Numbered from the stretch's first letter, positions 1 to 8,992 are shown. The stretch is 64,000 bases of DNA from Streptomyces angustmyceticus (GCF_019933235.1 NZ_CP082945.1:3224001-3288000); one strand, 5' to 3'. Made by a program: numbers and translations. The notes: a model not told the origin generated them from the sequence alone.

Positions 1-339
1 CGCCACCGCGCCGGACGCGGCGTGGGTGCGCTCGGCGAGCTTCGCGCCGGACGCCTTGCCCCGCCGTTCGAGGGCGGAGCCGGAGCCCCGCAGGCGGGTC
101 GCCGCCCCGTCCCGGGTGGCGGCCCGGTCCGGGGTGGACGCCTCGGCCGCGGCCTTGGCCGGGGCGGAGGCCCCGGTCAGGTCCGCACTCCGCGTGCGGT
201 CCGCGGCATGGGCGCCGGGACCGAAGGCGAAGCCGAGGGCGACAAAGCCCACCAGGAAGAGCCCGGCCAGCAGCGCACGCCGCGCGACCACCGTGCGCGA
301 CAGGCGCACGGCGGCAGGCAGGGCGAACACAGCAGACAA
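1..339 (-). CDS. Secreted or membrane-anchored protein of unknown function (N-terminal part only)
   Basis: Only the first 113 codons lie in the window; the gene continues past the left edge. The N-terminus has basic residues, then a hydrophobic run (ALLAGLFLVGFVALGFAFG) and an AxA-like site (GAHAAD), so I read a Sec signal peptide or signal anchor. The rest is Ala/Thr/Arg-rich with no recognisable domain. I chose a TTG start because a purine-rich AGGGGAAGG lies about 7 nt upstream; a GTG three codons further in is the alternative. It follows the VWA gene in the same direction after a 134-bp gap, so it may be a distal operon member. The function is unknown. Confidence 0.5.
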   Translation of the reverse strand, partial: MSAVFALPAAVRLSRTVVARRALLAGLFLVGFVALGFAFGPGAHAADRTRSADLTGASAPAKAAAEASTPDRAATRDGAATRLRGSGSALERRGKASGAKLAERTHAASGAVA

Positions 340-473
340 GGAGGGACCTTCCCCTACGGACGGGGACAGCCGGGCCAGGCGGCCTCGGCGTCACGCGCGT
401 CGCGGGCGATCGAGCGATGGCCTGATCCTTGCACGAGGTGCCAGGTGCCGCGCAACTCCCCCCGGGGGTCCTG

Positions 474-1694
474 TCACCGTTGCTCCGCCATGTCCGGTAT
501 GGGCAGCGGCCGCTTCTCGATCGCGGCCGCCATCACGTCGGGAAACAGGTCCGGGGTGCAGGCGAACGCCGGTGCGCCCAGGGCCGCGAGGGCCGCCGCG
601 TGGTCCCGGTCGTAGGCGGGCGCCCCCTCGTCGGAGAGGGCGAGCAGCGTCACGAACTGCACGCCGGACGCCTTCATCGCCGCGACCCGCTTGAGCATCT
701 CGTCCCGGATGCCGCCCTCGTAGAGGTCGCTGATGAGGACGACGACGGTTTCGGTGGGGCGGGTGATGCGGGACTGGCAGTAGGCGAGCGCACGGTTGAT
801 GTCCGTGCCGCCGCCGAGCTGGGTGCCGAAGAGGACGTCGACCGGGTCGTCCAGTTGGTCCGTCAGGTCGACGACCGCGGTGTCGAAGACGACGAGCCGG
901 GTGTCGAGGGCCCGCATGGAGGCGAGCACCGCGCCGAACACCGAGGCGTAGACGACCGAGGCGGCCATCGAACCGGACTGGTCGATGCAGAGCACCACGT
1001 CCTTCTTCACCGACTGCGCCGCCCGGCCGTAGCCGATCAGCCGCTCGGGCACGACCGTGCGGTACTCGGGGAGGTAGTTCTTGAGGTTCGCCCGGATCGT
1101 GCGGTCCCAGTCGATGTCGCGGTGGCGCGGCCGGCTGATCCGGGCGGAGCGGTCCAGGGCGCCGGTGAGGGTGGCGCGGGTGCGCTGCGCCAGCTTCTTC
1201 TCCAGCTGCTCGACGACCTTGCGGACGACGGCGCGGGCGGTCTCCTTGGTGGTCTCCGGCATGACCTTGTTGAGCGAGAGCAGGGTGCCCACCAGGTGCA
1301 CATCCGCCTCGACGGCCTCCAGCATCTCCGGCTCCAGCAGCAGCACGGACAGCCCCAGCCGGTCGATGGCGTCGCGCTGCATCACCTGCACCACGGACGA
1401 CGGGAAGTACGTACGGATGTCGCCGAGCCAGCGGGCCACCCCGGGCGCCGAGGCCCCGAGCCCCGCCGACCGCCGGCCGCCGGTCCCGTTGGCGCCGTTG
1501 GCCTTCTCCCGGCCGTAGAGCGAGGCCAGCGCCCCGTCCATCGCCGCGTCCCGCCCCCGGAGTTCACACCCCGTCCCGTCCGCCCCACCCCCACCGAGCA
1601 CCATCCGCCACCGCCGCAGCCGCTCGGGGTCGGGGGTGGGGGCCGGGGCAGTGGTCGCGAGGGTGGTGGTCGGGTCCGGTGTCGTGCGGGTCAT
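474..1694 (-). CDS. VWA (von Willebrand factor A) domain protein, partner of MoxR ATPase
   Basis: This 406-aa protein has an alpha-helical N-terminal half and a C-terminal VWA domain. The metal-ion-dependent adhesion site is intact: DQSGS at about residues 238-242, the Thr in GGGTDIN near 298 and the Asp in LISDLYEGG near 323. VWA proteins of this kind act with MoxR AAA+ ATPases as metal-dependent co-factors in assembling or remodelling other proteins, as in E. coli RavA-ViaA; that is family knowledge. Its ATG overlaps the stop codon of the DUF5682 gene by 4 bases (ATGA), so the two are probably translationally coupled. It is the third gene of the MoxR arm. The client is unknown. Confidence 0.9.
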   Translation of the reverse strand: MTRTTPDPTTTLATTAPAPTPDPERLRRWRMVLGGGGADGTGCELRGRDAAMDGALASLYGREKANGANGTGGRRSAGLGASAPGVARWLGDIRTYFPSSVVQVMQRDAIDRLGLSVLLLEPEMLEAVEADVHLVGTLLSLNKVMPETTKETARAVVRKVVEQLEKKLAQRTRATLTGALDRSARISRPRHRDIDWDRTIRANLKNYLPEYRTVVPERLIGYGRAAQSVKKDVVLCIDQSGSMAASVVYASVFGAVLASMRALDTRLVVFDTAVVDLTDQLDDPVDVLFGTQLGGGTDINRALAYCQSRITRPTETVVVLISDLYEGGIRDEMLKRVAAMKASGVQFVTLLALSDEGAPAYDRDHAAALAALGAPAFACTPDLFPDVMAAAIEKRPLPIPDMAEQR

Positions 1695-4363
1695 GTCCGT
1701 GCCCCCGTGAGGTCGTCGGCCGGTCGGTTGGTGTCCGGGTGTGCGTCAGGCGGGGCGTGGCCGGGCTGGTCGCACGGGCCGAGCGGCGCGTGGCCCGGCG
1801 CGGCGCCGACGCGATGGGGCGCGATGCCCGATCCGTCGCCCGGTGCGTCACCCGGCCTGTCGCCCGGCCTGTCGCCCGGGGCGTCGCCCGACACCTCGGC
1901 AGGCTCGTCGTCGAAGCCGTGCGCTCCGATGCCCAGGAGCATCCGCAGGGTGGGCAGGACGGCGGCGGCGCGGTCGCGGTCCAGGCCGGGGCCGAAGCCG
2001 GGCGCCGCGGCGTCCGGCGGGTCGCCTGCCGGGTGGCGGGACGGGGCCGTGGGGCCGCGCCGGACGAGTTCCCCGAGGGTGCGCCGCACGCCGGTTTCGT
2101 ACTCCGCGAAGGTCCGGCGCAGCAGCGGCAGGACGTCCGTGAACGCGGCGTCCGGCACCCCGGTCAGCCAGCCGTCGACCAGCGTCAGCAGCCGTGCGTC
2201 ATGGACCAGCAGCATGCCGCCGTCCCCGCCGCCGACGAACCCCTCGATCCAGCCGGCGGCGTCGGTGGGCGGGGTGCCCGGCGAGAGGGCGAGCCGCATC
2301 AGGCGCTCGGCTCCGCCGTCGCCCAATTCGCCCTCGTCCAGCAGGAGTCTGGCCGCCCGTCCGCGGATCAGACCCGGTACCGCGTCGCGTGCGCTCACCG
2401 CCCGCAGCACCCCGGTCCACCGCGCCCGCAGGTCCTGGGGTCCGGGGCGCTGCCCGGCCTCCGGCCGGCCGAGGAGGCCGACGGCCTGGTGGGTGGCGTC
2501 GAGATGAGCGCGCCTTTCGGCGGCCCCGTCGGCGTCCAGGCCCAGGCAGGCGGGCGGCAGTCCGACGAAGACCCGCTCGGCCAGGCCCGTCGCCACCTCG
2601 CGCAGCGCCGCAGCGTCCGTGCCGCGCACATCGCCGTAGCGCACGGACCGGACGAGGGCGGGCAGCGCCTGGGCGAGGTGCCCCACGTCCGCGTCGAGTG
2701 CGGCGCGGTCCGACAGGGCCCGCATCACCACCACGAGGGCGTCGGGGAGTCCGGCCAGCAGGCAGCGCTCGGCGAGCGCCGTGACCCCGGCGAGCGCGGC
2801 CGCCTCCGACGCCTCGGACGCGGCCTTGGCCGTGGCGGCCGCCCGTACGGTCGTGCCCCAGATGCCGGCTTCCGCGACCCGCACCGAGAGTTCGGGCTCC
2901 CAGCACAGCCGCCAGGTCTCCCGGAAGGTGCCGGTGCTGCCGCGGGAGTGGCAGGGCTCGCCCCAGGGGATGCCGAGCAGCCGGAGGCGGTGCAGCAGGC
3001 GGCTGCGGCCGGCGTCGGTCTCCTTGCGCAGGTCCAGCTCCAGTTCCCGTTCCCGGGCCTCGGGCTTGAGCCGCAGGGTGCGCTGGCTGCGGGCGATGTC
3101 CCGTTGCAGCGGCACCGCGGGGGCGTCCTCCGGGACCTCGCCCAGCACCTCGCCCACCACCAGCCGGTCGTGGATCAGCGAGGACGGCGCGTCGGTGCCG
3201 TCCCCCATGACGGCCCGGACGGCGTCGTCGAGTTCGGTCAGCCCGGCCAGCGGGCGGCCCCGTACCGTGGCCAGCCCCTCGGCGAGCCGCACCGCTTCGA
3301 TGACATGCGCCGACGAGACGGCGTAGTCCTCCTCCCTGAGCAGCCCGGCGACCTTGGTCAGCCAGCGTTCCACGGGGCGGTCGGGGGCGCTGAAGAGGTG
3401 GCCGTACCAGCCCGGTGAGGCGATGCCGGCGCCGTAGCCGCTGTGGCGGGAGAGCCGCCGGTGCGTCCAGGGCACCCAGGTCACCGCCACCTTCACCTTC
3501 GGCAGGCCCTTGAGGAGCCGCCGGTCGGCGGCCATGGTGGTGCGCCGCGCCAGGGCGGGTACATGCCAGGCGCCGCACACCACGGCGATGTCGTCCCCGA
3601 ACTCCCGCCGGGCGGCGCGCAGTCGCAGCCGCATATGGGCCTCGCGCACCGGGTCGCGGTCATGTCCGCCGTCGCCGTACGCCTCGCGCAGCGCGCCCAT
3701 GGCCTCGGCCAGCGCCGCGAACGGGGCCAGCGCATCGGTTCCGGAACCCTCTCCGGCCCCGCCCCCGCGGTGCTCGACGACGTCCTCCCACCAGCGCTCG
3801 GGATCGTCGTACCCGGCCGCCTCGGCCAGCGCCCGGATCGGATCGACCCGCACATCGGCCTCGCCGGGAGCTTCGCCGGCAGCCTCATCAGGAACCGCGT
3901 CCTGCTCCTGCCCGACAGCCCCCTCCCCCTTGTCTGCCTTATCTGCCTTGTCTGCCTTGTCTGCCTTGCCCGTCTCCCCCGTCTCTTCCGTCTCTTCCGT
4001 CTCCCCCTTCTCGTCCTTCCCGTCCTTCCCGTCCTTCTCCTCCGCCGCCAAGGAGTGCGCCGCGGGGAGGTCGATGAAGCGGACGGGGACGCCGTGCTCA
4101 AGGGCCCAGCGCATCGCCACCCACTCCGGGGAGAACTCGGCCAGCGGCCAGAACGCCGCGCGGCCGGGGTCGTCCTGCGCATGGGCGAGCAGGGCGACGG
4201 GCGGACGCATGTCCTCCTGGGCGGCCAGCGGCACCAGCGCGTCCGCCTCCGGGGGCCCCTCGATCAGGACCGCGTCCGGGGTGCTCTGGTCGAGGGCGGC
4301 GCGCACCGCCCGCGCCGAGCCGGGGCCGTGGTGCCGCACCCCGAGCAGCACCGGCCCGGTCAT
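1691..4363 (-). CDS. DUF5682 family protein
   Basis: This 890-aa protein has an N-terminus (GVRHHGPGSARAVR, then LIEGPPEADAL) typical of DUF5682 proteins, which are repeatedly encoded beside MoxR and VWA genes. No catalytic mechanism is established to my knowledge. Two low-complexity stretches stand out: a Lys/Asp/Glu/Thr region near residues 105-145 (KDGKDGKDEKG, then TEETEETGETG and KADKADKADK), and a C-terminal run of PGDRPGD-like repeats. It overlaps MoxR at its start and VWA at its end, each by 4 bases (ATGA), so the three proteins are probably made in fixed proportion. It is likely the complex-specific adaptor or effector; that role is inference. Confidence 0.85.
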   Translation of the reverse strand: MTGPVLLGVRHHGPGSARAVRAALDQSTPDAVLIEGPPEADALVPLAAQEDMRPPVALLAHAQDDPGRAAFWPLAEFSPEWVAMRWALEHGVPVRFIDLPAAHSLAAEEKDGKDGKDEKGETEETEETGETGKADKADKADKADKGEGAVGQEQDAVPDEAAGEAPGEADVRVDPIRALAEAAGYDDPERWWEDVVEHRGGGAGEGSGTDALAPFAALAEAMGALREAYGDGGHDRDPVREAHMRLRLRAARREFGDDIAVVCGAWHVPALARRTTMAADRRLLKGLPKVKVAVTWVPWTHRRLSRHSGYGAGIASPGWYGHLFSAPDRPVERWLTKVAGLLREEDYAVSSAHVIEAVRLAEGLATVRGRPLAGLTELDDAVRAVMGDGTDAPSSLIHDRLVVGEVLGEVPEDAPAVPLQRDIARSQRTLRLKPEARERELELDLRKETDAGRSRLLHRLRLLGIPWGEPCHSRGSTGTFRETWRLCWEPELSVRVAEAGIWGTTVRAAATAKAASEASEAAALAGVTALAERCLLAGLPDALVVVMRALSDRAALDADVGHLAQALPALVRSVRYGDVRGTDAAALREVATGLAERVFVGLPPACLGLDADGAAERRAHLDATHQAVGLLGRPEAGQRPGPQDLRARWTGVLRAVSARDAVPGLIRGRAARLLLDEGELGDGGAERLMRLALSPGTPPTDAAGWIEGFVGGGDGGMLLVHDARLLTLVDGWLTGVPDAAFTDVLPLLRRTFAEYETGVRRTLGELVRRGPTAPSRHPAGDPPDAAAPGFGPGLDRDRAAAVLPTLRMLLGIGAHGFDDEPAEVSGDAPGDRPGDRPGDAPGDGSGIAPHRVGAAPGHAPLGPCDQPGHAPPDAHPDTNRPADDLTGART

Positions 4364-5514
4364 GCGCTCACCTCACGGCAGGCGCGGTAGAAGTCCTTCC
4401 AGCCGTCGCGCTCGCGCACCACGGTTTCGAGGTACTCCTGCCATACGACCCGGTCCGCCGCCGGATCGCGGACCACGGCTCCCAGGATGCCCGCGGCCAC
4501 GTCGCCGGAGCGCAGCACACCGTCACCGAAGTGGGCGGCCAGCGCCAGCCCGTTGGTCACCACCGAGATGGCCTCGGCCGTGGAGAGGGTGCCGGAGGGC
4601 GACTTGAGCTTGGTACGGCCGTCGGACGTGAGGCCGGCCCGCAGCTCTCGGAAGACCGTGACGACGCGGCGGATCTCGTCCAGCCCCTCCGGTCCGCCCG
4701 GGAGGTCCAGCGAGCGGCCGATCTGCTCGACCCGGCGCGAGACGATGTCCACCTCTTCGTCCGGGGTCGCGGGCAGCGGCAGGACGACGGTGTTGAAGCG
4801 GCGGCGCAGGGCGCTGGAGAGTTCATTGACCCCGCGGTCGCGGTCGTTGGCGGTGGCGATCAGATTGAACCCGCGGACGGCCTGCACCTCCTGCCCCAGC
4901 TCCGGGATGGGCAGGGTCTTCTCCGACAGGACCGTGATGAGGGTGTCCTGGACGTCGGCGGGGATACGGGTCAGTTCCTCGACGCGCGCGGTCATGCCCT
5001 GTGCCATCGCGCGCATCACCGGACTGGGCACCAGCGCCTCGCGGCTGGGGCCGTTCGCGAGCAGCTGGGCGTAGTTCCAGCCGTAGCGGATCGCCTCTTC
5101 GGGGGTGCCGGCCGTGCCCTGGACGAGCAGGGTGGAGTCGCCGCTGACGGCCGCCGCCAGGTGCTCGGACACCCAGGTCTTCGCGGTGCCGGGTACGCCG
5201 AGCAGGAGCAGGGCGCGGTCCGTCGCGAGGGTCGTCACGGCGACCTCGACGATCCGGCGCGGGCCGACGTACTTGGGTGTGATGACCGTACCGTCCGCGA
5301 GCGTGCCGCCGAGGAGGTAGGTCGCGACCGCCCACGGCGAGAGCCGCCAGCGCTCGGGCCGCGGCCGGTCGTCGGCCGCCGCGAGGGCCTTGAGTTCCGT
5401 CGCGAAACTGTCCTCGGCGTGCGGCCGCAGCGCGTCGGCGCCGGTGGTGTGCGGCGTCGTCCCACCGCTCGGATTGATCTCGTCGTCCGTCGTCGTGAAG
5501 CTCTTCTCGGACAT
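4360..5514 (-). CDS. MoxR-family AAA+ ATPase
   Basis: This 384-aa protein has Walker A GVPGTAKT at residues 106-113, a Walker B-like ARVEELTR, sensor 1 in LIATANDRDRG, and the arginine-rich SSALRRRFN typical of MoxR/RavA ATPases. These ATPases hydrolyse ATP to remodel or activate protein partners together with VWA proteins. The Walker B acidic pair reads EE rather than the usual DE, which deserves checking before assuming normal hydrolysis. I chose the ATG at 5514 because GAGGGG precedes it by 5 nt; the longer frame reaching 5727 would run through the divergent promoter. It is the first gene of a three-gene coupled operon and lies under a PafBC-type promoter at 5579-5601. Confidence 0.92.
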   Translation of the reverse strand: MSEKSFTTTDDEINPSGGTTPHTTGADALRPHAEDSFATELKALAAADDRPRPERWRLSPWAVATYLLGGTLADGTVITPKYVGPRRIVEVAVTTLATDRALLLLGVPGTAKTWVSEHLAAAVSGDSTLLVQGTAGTPEEAIRYGWNYAQLLANGPSREALVPSPVMRAMAQGMTARVEELTRIPADVQDTLITVLSEKTLPIPELGQEVQAVRGFNLIATANDRDRGVNELSSALRRRFNTVVLPLPATPDEEVDIVSRRVEQIGRSLDLPGGPEGLDEIRRVVTVFRELRAGLTSDGRTKLKSPSGTLSTAEAISVVTNGLALAAHFGDGVLRSGDVAAGILGAVVRDPAADRVVWQEYLETVVRERDGWKDFYRACREVSA

Positions 5515-5578
5515 GGTTCCCCCTCGTCGCAACATGTGCGGCCGGACCCGGAAATCCCTGCGGCCGCTTGCGATGACA

Positions 5579-5601
5579 AGCCTGCACCACGCCACTGACA
5601 A
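5579..5601 (-). promoter_or_regulatory. PafBC/RecA-NDp-type DNA-damage promoter for the MoxR operon
   Basis: The minus strand reads TTGTCAGTG (5601-5593), 8 nt, then CAGGCT (5584-5579). The actinobacterial RecA-independent damage promoter bound by PafBC is TTGTCRGTG-N8-TANNNT. The upstream element is a perfect match with correct spacing; the -10 has C for the first T. It gives a leader of roughly 55-60 nt to the MoxR start and forms an inverted repeat with the copy at 5651-5661. Confidence 0.75.
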
Positions 5602-5651
5602 TCCCCCGAAAAACCCATCCTGAGCTGCGAGTTCACCGTCGGCGACGGCGA

Positions 5652-5674
5652 TTGTCAGTGGGGCGCCGTAGCGT
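5652..5674 (+). promoter_or_regulatory. PafBC/RecA-NDp-type DNA-damage promoter for the SWIM gene, leaderless start
   Basis: TTGTCAGTG (5652-5660), exactly 8 nt, then TAGCGT (5669-5674): a complete match to the TTGTCRGTG-N8-TANNNT motif. The ATG at 5682 lies 7 nt after the -10 hexamer, where transcription should begin, and no ribosome binding site precedes it, so the transcript is predicted to be leaderless. It lies in inverted orientation to the copy at 5579-5601. Confidence 0.85.
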
Positions 5675-5681
5675 CGGTGAC

Positions 5682-7073
5682 ATGAATCCGCAGGGGGAAC
5701 GCTGGACGACGGATCAGGTGCTCGCACTGGCGCCTGACGAGGCTTCGCGCAAGGCGGGCGGCAAGCTCGCGGCGCCGGGACCGTGGTCGGAATCGGGCGC
5801 GGACGCGAGCGCGGTGTGGGGACAGTGCAAGGGCAGCGGCAAGAAGCCGTACCACACAGTCGTGGATCTCAACGGTCCCGCCTTCAAGTGCAGTTGCCCG
5901 AGCCGCAAGTTCCCGTGCAAGCACGCGCTGGGGCTGCTGCTGCTCTGGGCGGGCGGCGGCCCGGAGGTGGCGGCGGGGGAACCGGCGCAGTGGGCGGCCG
6001 AGTGGCTGGCCGGGCGCCGTGCGCGCGAGGAGCGGTCCGCCGGCCCGGCCCCGGGCGGCGGCGCCGCGTCGCGCGCGCCGGCCGACCCGGAGGCGGCGAA
6101 GCGGCGGGCGGAGCGCCGGATGCAGCGGATCGGCGCCGGTGCGACGGAACTGGAGCAGCGCCTGGAGGATCTGCTGCGGTCCGGGCTGGCCGCGGCCGGC
6201 CACGCCGGCGGCGGGCTCTCCCGGCCGGGCGGCGGCCCCGGCGGCTCCTGGGACGAGACGGCCGCCCGCATGGTCGACGCCCAGGCACCCGGGCTCGCCT
6301 CGCGCGTGCGGGAGCTGGGGGCGGCGGTGGCCTCCGGTCCCAACTGGCCGGCCAGGCTGCTGGAGGAGTGTGCCCTGCTGCACCTCCTCGACCAGGGGTT
6401 CCTCGGCATCGAACGGCTGCCGGCGCCCCTCGCGGCGACGGTCCGCTCGCGCGTCGGGCTGACCACGGACGCGGCGGATCTGCTGGCCGGCCCCGAGGCG
6501 ACGACGGTCCGGGACCGCTGGCTGGTGCTCGCCCAACAGGACGCCGACGACGGCAGGTTGCTCACCCGCAAGATCTACCTGCGCGGCGAGCGGACCGGCC
6601 GGATGGCGCTGCACCTCTCCTTCGGCGCCAACAACCGCCCTCTGGACCTGGCCCTGCCGCCGGGCCTGGTGCTCGACGCGGACCTCGCCTACTACCCGGG
6701 CGCCCGCCCGCTGCGCGCCACCCTGGGCGAGCGGCACGCCCCGGCGGCCCCGGGGCCCGTACCGCCCGGCTGCGGCGTCGATGCCGCCCTGGCCGCGTAC
6801 GGCGACGCGCTGCGCGACGACCCGTGGCTGGACTCCTGGCCGGTGGTCCTCTCCGAGGTCACCCCGGTCCCGGGCCCCGACGGCGAGAGCTGGCAACTGG
6901 CCGACGCGGACGGCGAGTCGGCGCTGCCGCTGGACCCGCGCTGCCTGGGCCGTACGAGCCTGTGGCAGCTGGCCGCCATATCGGGCGGCGCGCCGATCAC
7001 GGTCTTCGGTGAATGCGGCCACCGCGGCTTCCTCCCGCTGACCGTATGGGACCCGTCCCCGGTGTCCCTGTGA
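5682..7073 (+). CDS. SWIM zinc-finger domain protein
   Basis: This 463-aa protein has a SWIM zinc finger near its N-terminus: C70, C72, C79 and H81 in FKCSCPSRKFPCKHALG, the CxC-x6-CxH pattern. SWIM fingers bind DNA or proteins and occur in recombination factors and in MoxR-linked operons. The remaining 380 residues contain a Gly/Ala/Arg-rich linker and a larger conserved region that I cannot assign. The ATG at 5682 lies 7 nt past a perfect -10 of a damage-type promoter, so translation is probably leaderless; the frame extends further upstream but would overlap the promoter. It is followed directly by the DUF5691 gene and is divergent from MoxR. Confidence 0.88.
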   Translation: MNPQGERWTTDQVLALAPDEASRKAGGKLAAPGPWSESGADASAVWGQCKGSGKKPYHTVVDLNGPAFKCSCPSRKFPCKHALGLLLLWAGGGPEVAAGEPAQWAAEWLAGRRAREERSAGPAPGGGAASRAPADPEAAKRRAERRMQRIGAGATELEQRLEDLLRSGLAAAGHAGGGLSRPGGGPGGSWDETAARMVDAQAPGLASRVRELGAAVASGPNWPARLLEECALLHLLDQGFLGIERLPAPLAATVRSRVGLTTDAADLLAGPEATTVRDRWLVLAQQDADDGRLLTRKIYLRGERTGRMALHLSFGANNRPLDLALPPGLVLDADLAYYPGARPLRATLGERHAPAAPGPVPPGCGVDAALAAYGDALRDDPWLDSWPVVLSEVTPVPGPDGESWQLADADGESALPLDPRCLGRTSLWQLAAISGGAPITVFGECGHRGFLPLTVWDPSPVSL

Positions 7074-7153
7074 TCCAGGACCCCGCCGCCCCGCCGGCCA
7101 CGGCCTCCCGCCACCCGCACACGCCGTCCACCACCGAGCCACCGAGGAAGGGC

Positions 7154-8992
7154 ATGACGACCACCACCACGCCCACGTCACCCACGTACACCGGCCCCAT
7201 CAGCCCGGCCGCGCCTGACAGTTCCGCCCCCACTCCGCCCGCCCCGACCTCCCCGGCTCCCTGGGACGAGCTGGTGAGCGCCGCGCTCCTCGGGACCGAG
7301 CGGCGCACGCCCCCGGTGGCGGTGCGCTCCGGGCAGGGCGCCGCGGCCGCACTGCTCGACGCGGCCGCGGTGAGCACGGTGCGCCGGCGCGCCGCGCTCC
7401 GCCCCGCACCCGCAGGTGAGCGCCCCGCCCCGGCCCCCGCCGACCCGCGGCCCCCGTTGCCGCCCGCCGCGCGCCGCCGGCTGTCGCTGCTGCTCGCCGA
7501 CCGCGGCGGCGGTGGAGGCGGCAGCCGCCGCGGCACCGCCCCCGACCTCACCGAGCTGCTCCCCCAGTGGCTGGCCGCCGCCGGCGAGTACGGCTATCGC
7601 GCCCCCGAGGCGCTGCTGCCCGCACTCCTCGACGCCGCCCGCGCCCGTACGGACCTGCGGCCCGCCGCGCTGGCGCTGGCGGGGCCGCGCGCCCTGTGGC
7701 TGTCGCGGCTCAACGCCGAGTGGAAATTCGCTCTCCGGGGGATCGGCGGCCCGGCCGAGCTCTCCGGCGACGAGAGCCCCGACGGCGTGCAACGCCACTG
7801 GGGGGAGGGCTTGTTCGCCGAGCGGGTCGCCCTGCTGACCGCGCTGCGCCGCCAGGACCCACGGACCGGCCTGGCACTGCTTTCCACGACCTGGTCCACG
7901 GAGCGGGCCGAGGACCGCCTGATGTTCCTCGACTCGCTGCGCGAGGGCCTCTCCGCGACCGATGAGCCCTTCCTCGAACAGGCCCTGTCCGACCGCAGCC
8001 GCAACGTCCGCGCCACGGCCGCCGAGCTGCTCTCCACGCTCCCCGGGTCCGCCCTCGCGGCCCGGATGGCCCAGCGTGCGCGCACCTGCGTCGGCCCGGA
8101 CCGTACGGCGGGTGCGCCGGCGATCACCGTGGAGGCGCCCCACGAGTGCGACGCGGGCATGCAGCGGGACGGCATCGCGCCCAAACCGCCCGCCGGGCGC
8201 GGCGAACGGTCCTGGTGGCTGGGCCAGTTGGTGGAGGCGGCCCCGCTGGACGGCTGGCACGGCCGGTTCGGGGGCCGCGACGCGGCGGCGATCGTCGCGC
8301 TCCCGGTGGGCGACGACTGGCGGACGGAACTGCACGACGCCTGGTGCCGCGCCGCCGTGCGCCAGCGCAACGCCGACTGGGCGCGGGCGCTGCTAGGCGC
8401 GCCGGGCGCACCGTCCCAGGCCGCCGAGGTCGCGCCGGCCGGCTCGTCGCGGGACCTGACGAAACTGCTGACCGTGCTGCCGGACGCCGAACGCGCCCGG
8501 TGGGTGGCGGAGTTCATCGCGGTCCACGGCCTGTCGGAGGCGTTCCGGATGCTCGGCGTGTGCGCGGTCCCCTGGGCCGAGCCGCTGGGCGGCGCCGTCG
8601 TCGACGCGCTGGACATCGCCCGGGACGCGGGCAGCTACCCCTGGAGCTTCAGCGGGGTGATGGGCCTGGCCGAACGCTGCCTGGACCCGGCCGCGGCGGA
8701 CCGTCTCGACCTGCTCACCGCCGTCACGGACGAGCCCGAGGGCGCCTCACCGGGCTCCGGCGGCTACTGGGCCGAGTCCTTCCAGCGCCTCGTCGGCACC
8801 CTGCGCCTGCGCGCCACCATGCACGCGGAACTCACCGCCCCCTCACCCACCGGCCACAACGCCCCGGACGACCACGACCCGCTGGCCGCCCCCGCCGACG
8901 CCCACACGAACCCCCGGACCGGGCCCGGGGCCGGGACCGGCGGCGAGGCCGCTGCCCCACCCCGCCCCACCCGACAGCCCCTGGCCCCATGA
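7154..8992 (+). CDS. DUF5691 family protein
   Basis: This 612-aa protein has the DUF5691 N-terminal signature WDELVSAALLGTERRTPP after a Pro/Thr-rich tail, then helical repeat-like sequence (for example EQALSDRSRNVRATAAELLSTL, as in HEAT-like repeats). No enzymatic motif is evident. DUF5691 proteins recur beside SWIM and MoxR/VWA genes. I chose the ATG at 7154 behind GAGGAAGGG; an in-frame GTG at 7070 overlaps the SWIM stop codon as GTGA and would instead give tight coupling. The C-terminus is Pro/Gly/Ala-rich. It is the second gene of the SWIM arm and probably shares its damage-type promoter. The molecular role is unknown. Confidence 0.85.
   Translation: MTTTTTPTSPTYTGPISPAAPDSSAPTPPAPTSPAPWDELVSAALLGTERRTPPVAVRSGQGAAAALLDAAAVSTVRRRAALRPAPAGERPAPAPADPRPPLPPAARRRLSLLLADRGGGGGGSRRGTAPDLTELLPQWLAAAGEYGYRAPEALLPALLDAARARTDLRPAALALAGPRALWLSRLNAEWKFALRGIGGPAELSGDESPDGVQRHWGEGLFAERVALLTALRRQDPRTGLALLSTTWSTERAEDRLMFLDSLREGLSATDEPFLEQALSDRSRNVRATAAELLSTLPGSALAARMAQRARTCVGPDRTAGAPAITVEAPHECDAGMQRDGIAPKPPAGRGERSWWLGQLVEAAPLDGWHGRFGGRDAAAIVALPVGDDWRTELHDAWCRAAVRQRNADWARALLGAPGAPSQAAEVAPAGSSRDLTKLLTVLPDAERARWVAEFIAVHGLSEAFRMLGVCAVPWAEPLGGAVVDALDIARDAGSYPWSFSGVMGLAERCLDPAAADRLDLLTAVTDEPEGASPGSGGYWAESFQRLVGTLRLRATMHAELTAPSPTGHNAPDDHDPLAAPADAHTNPRTGPGAGTGGEAAAPPRPTRQPLAP

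Noticed and set aside
429..3418. Very long plus-strand frames opposite the VWA and DUF5682 genes
   Set aside because: They mirror the minus-strand coding genes, lack ribosome sites and any domain, and reflect the high GC content.
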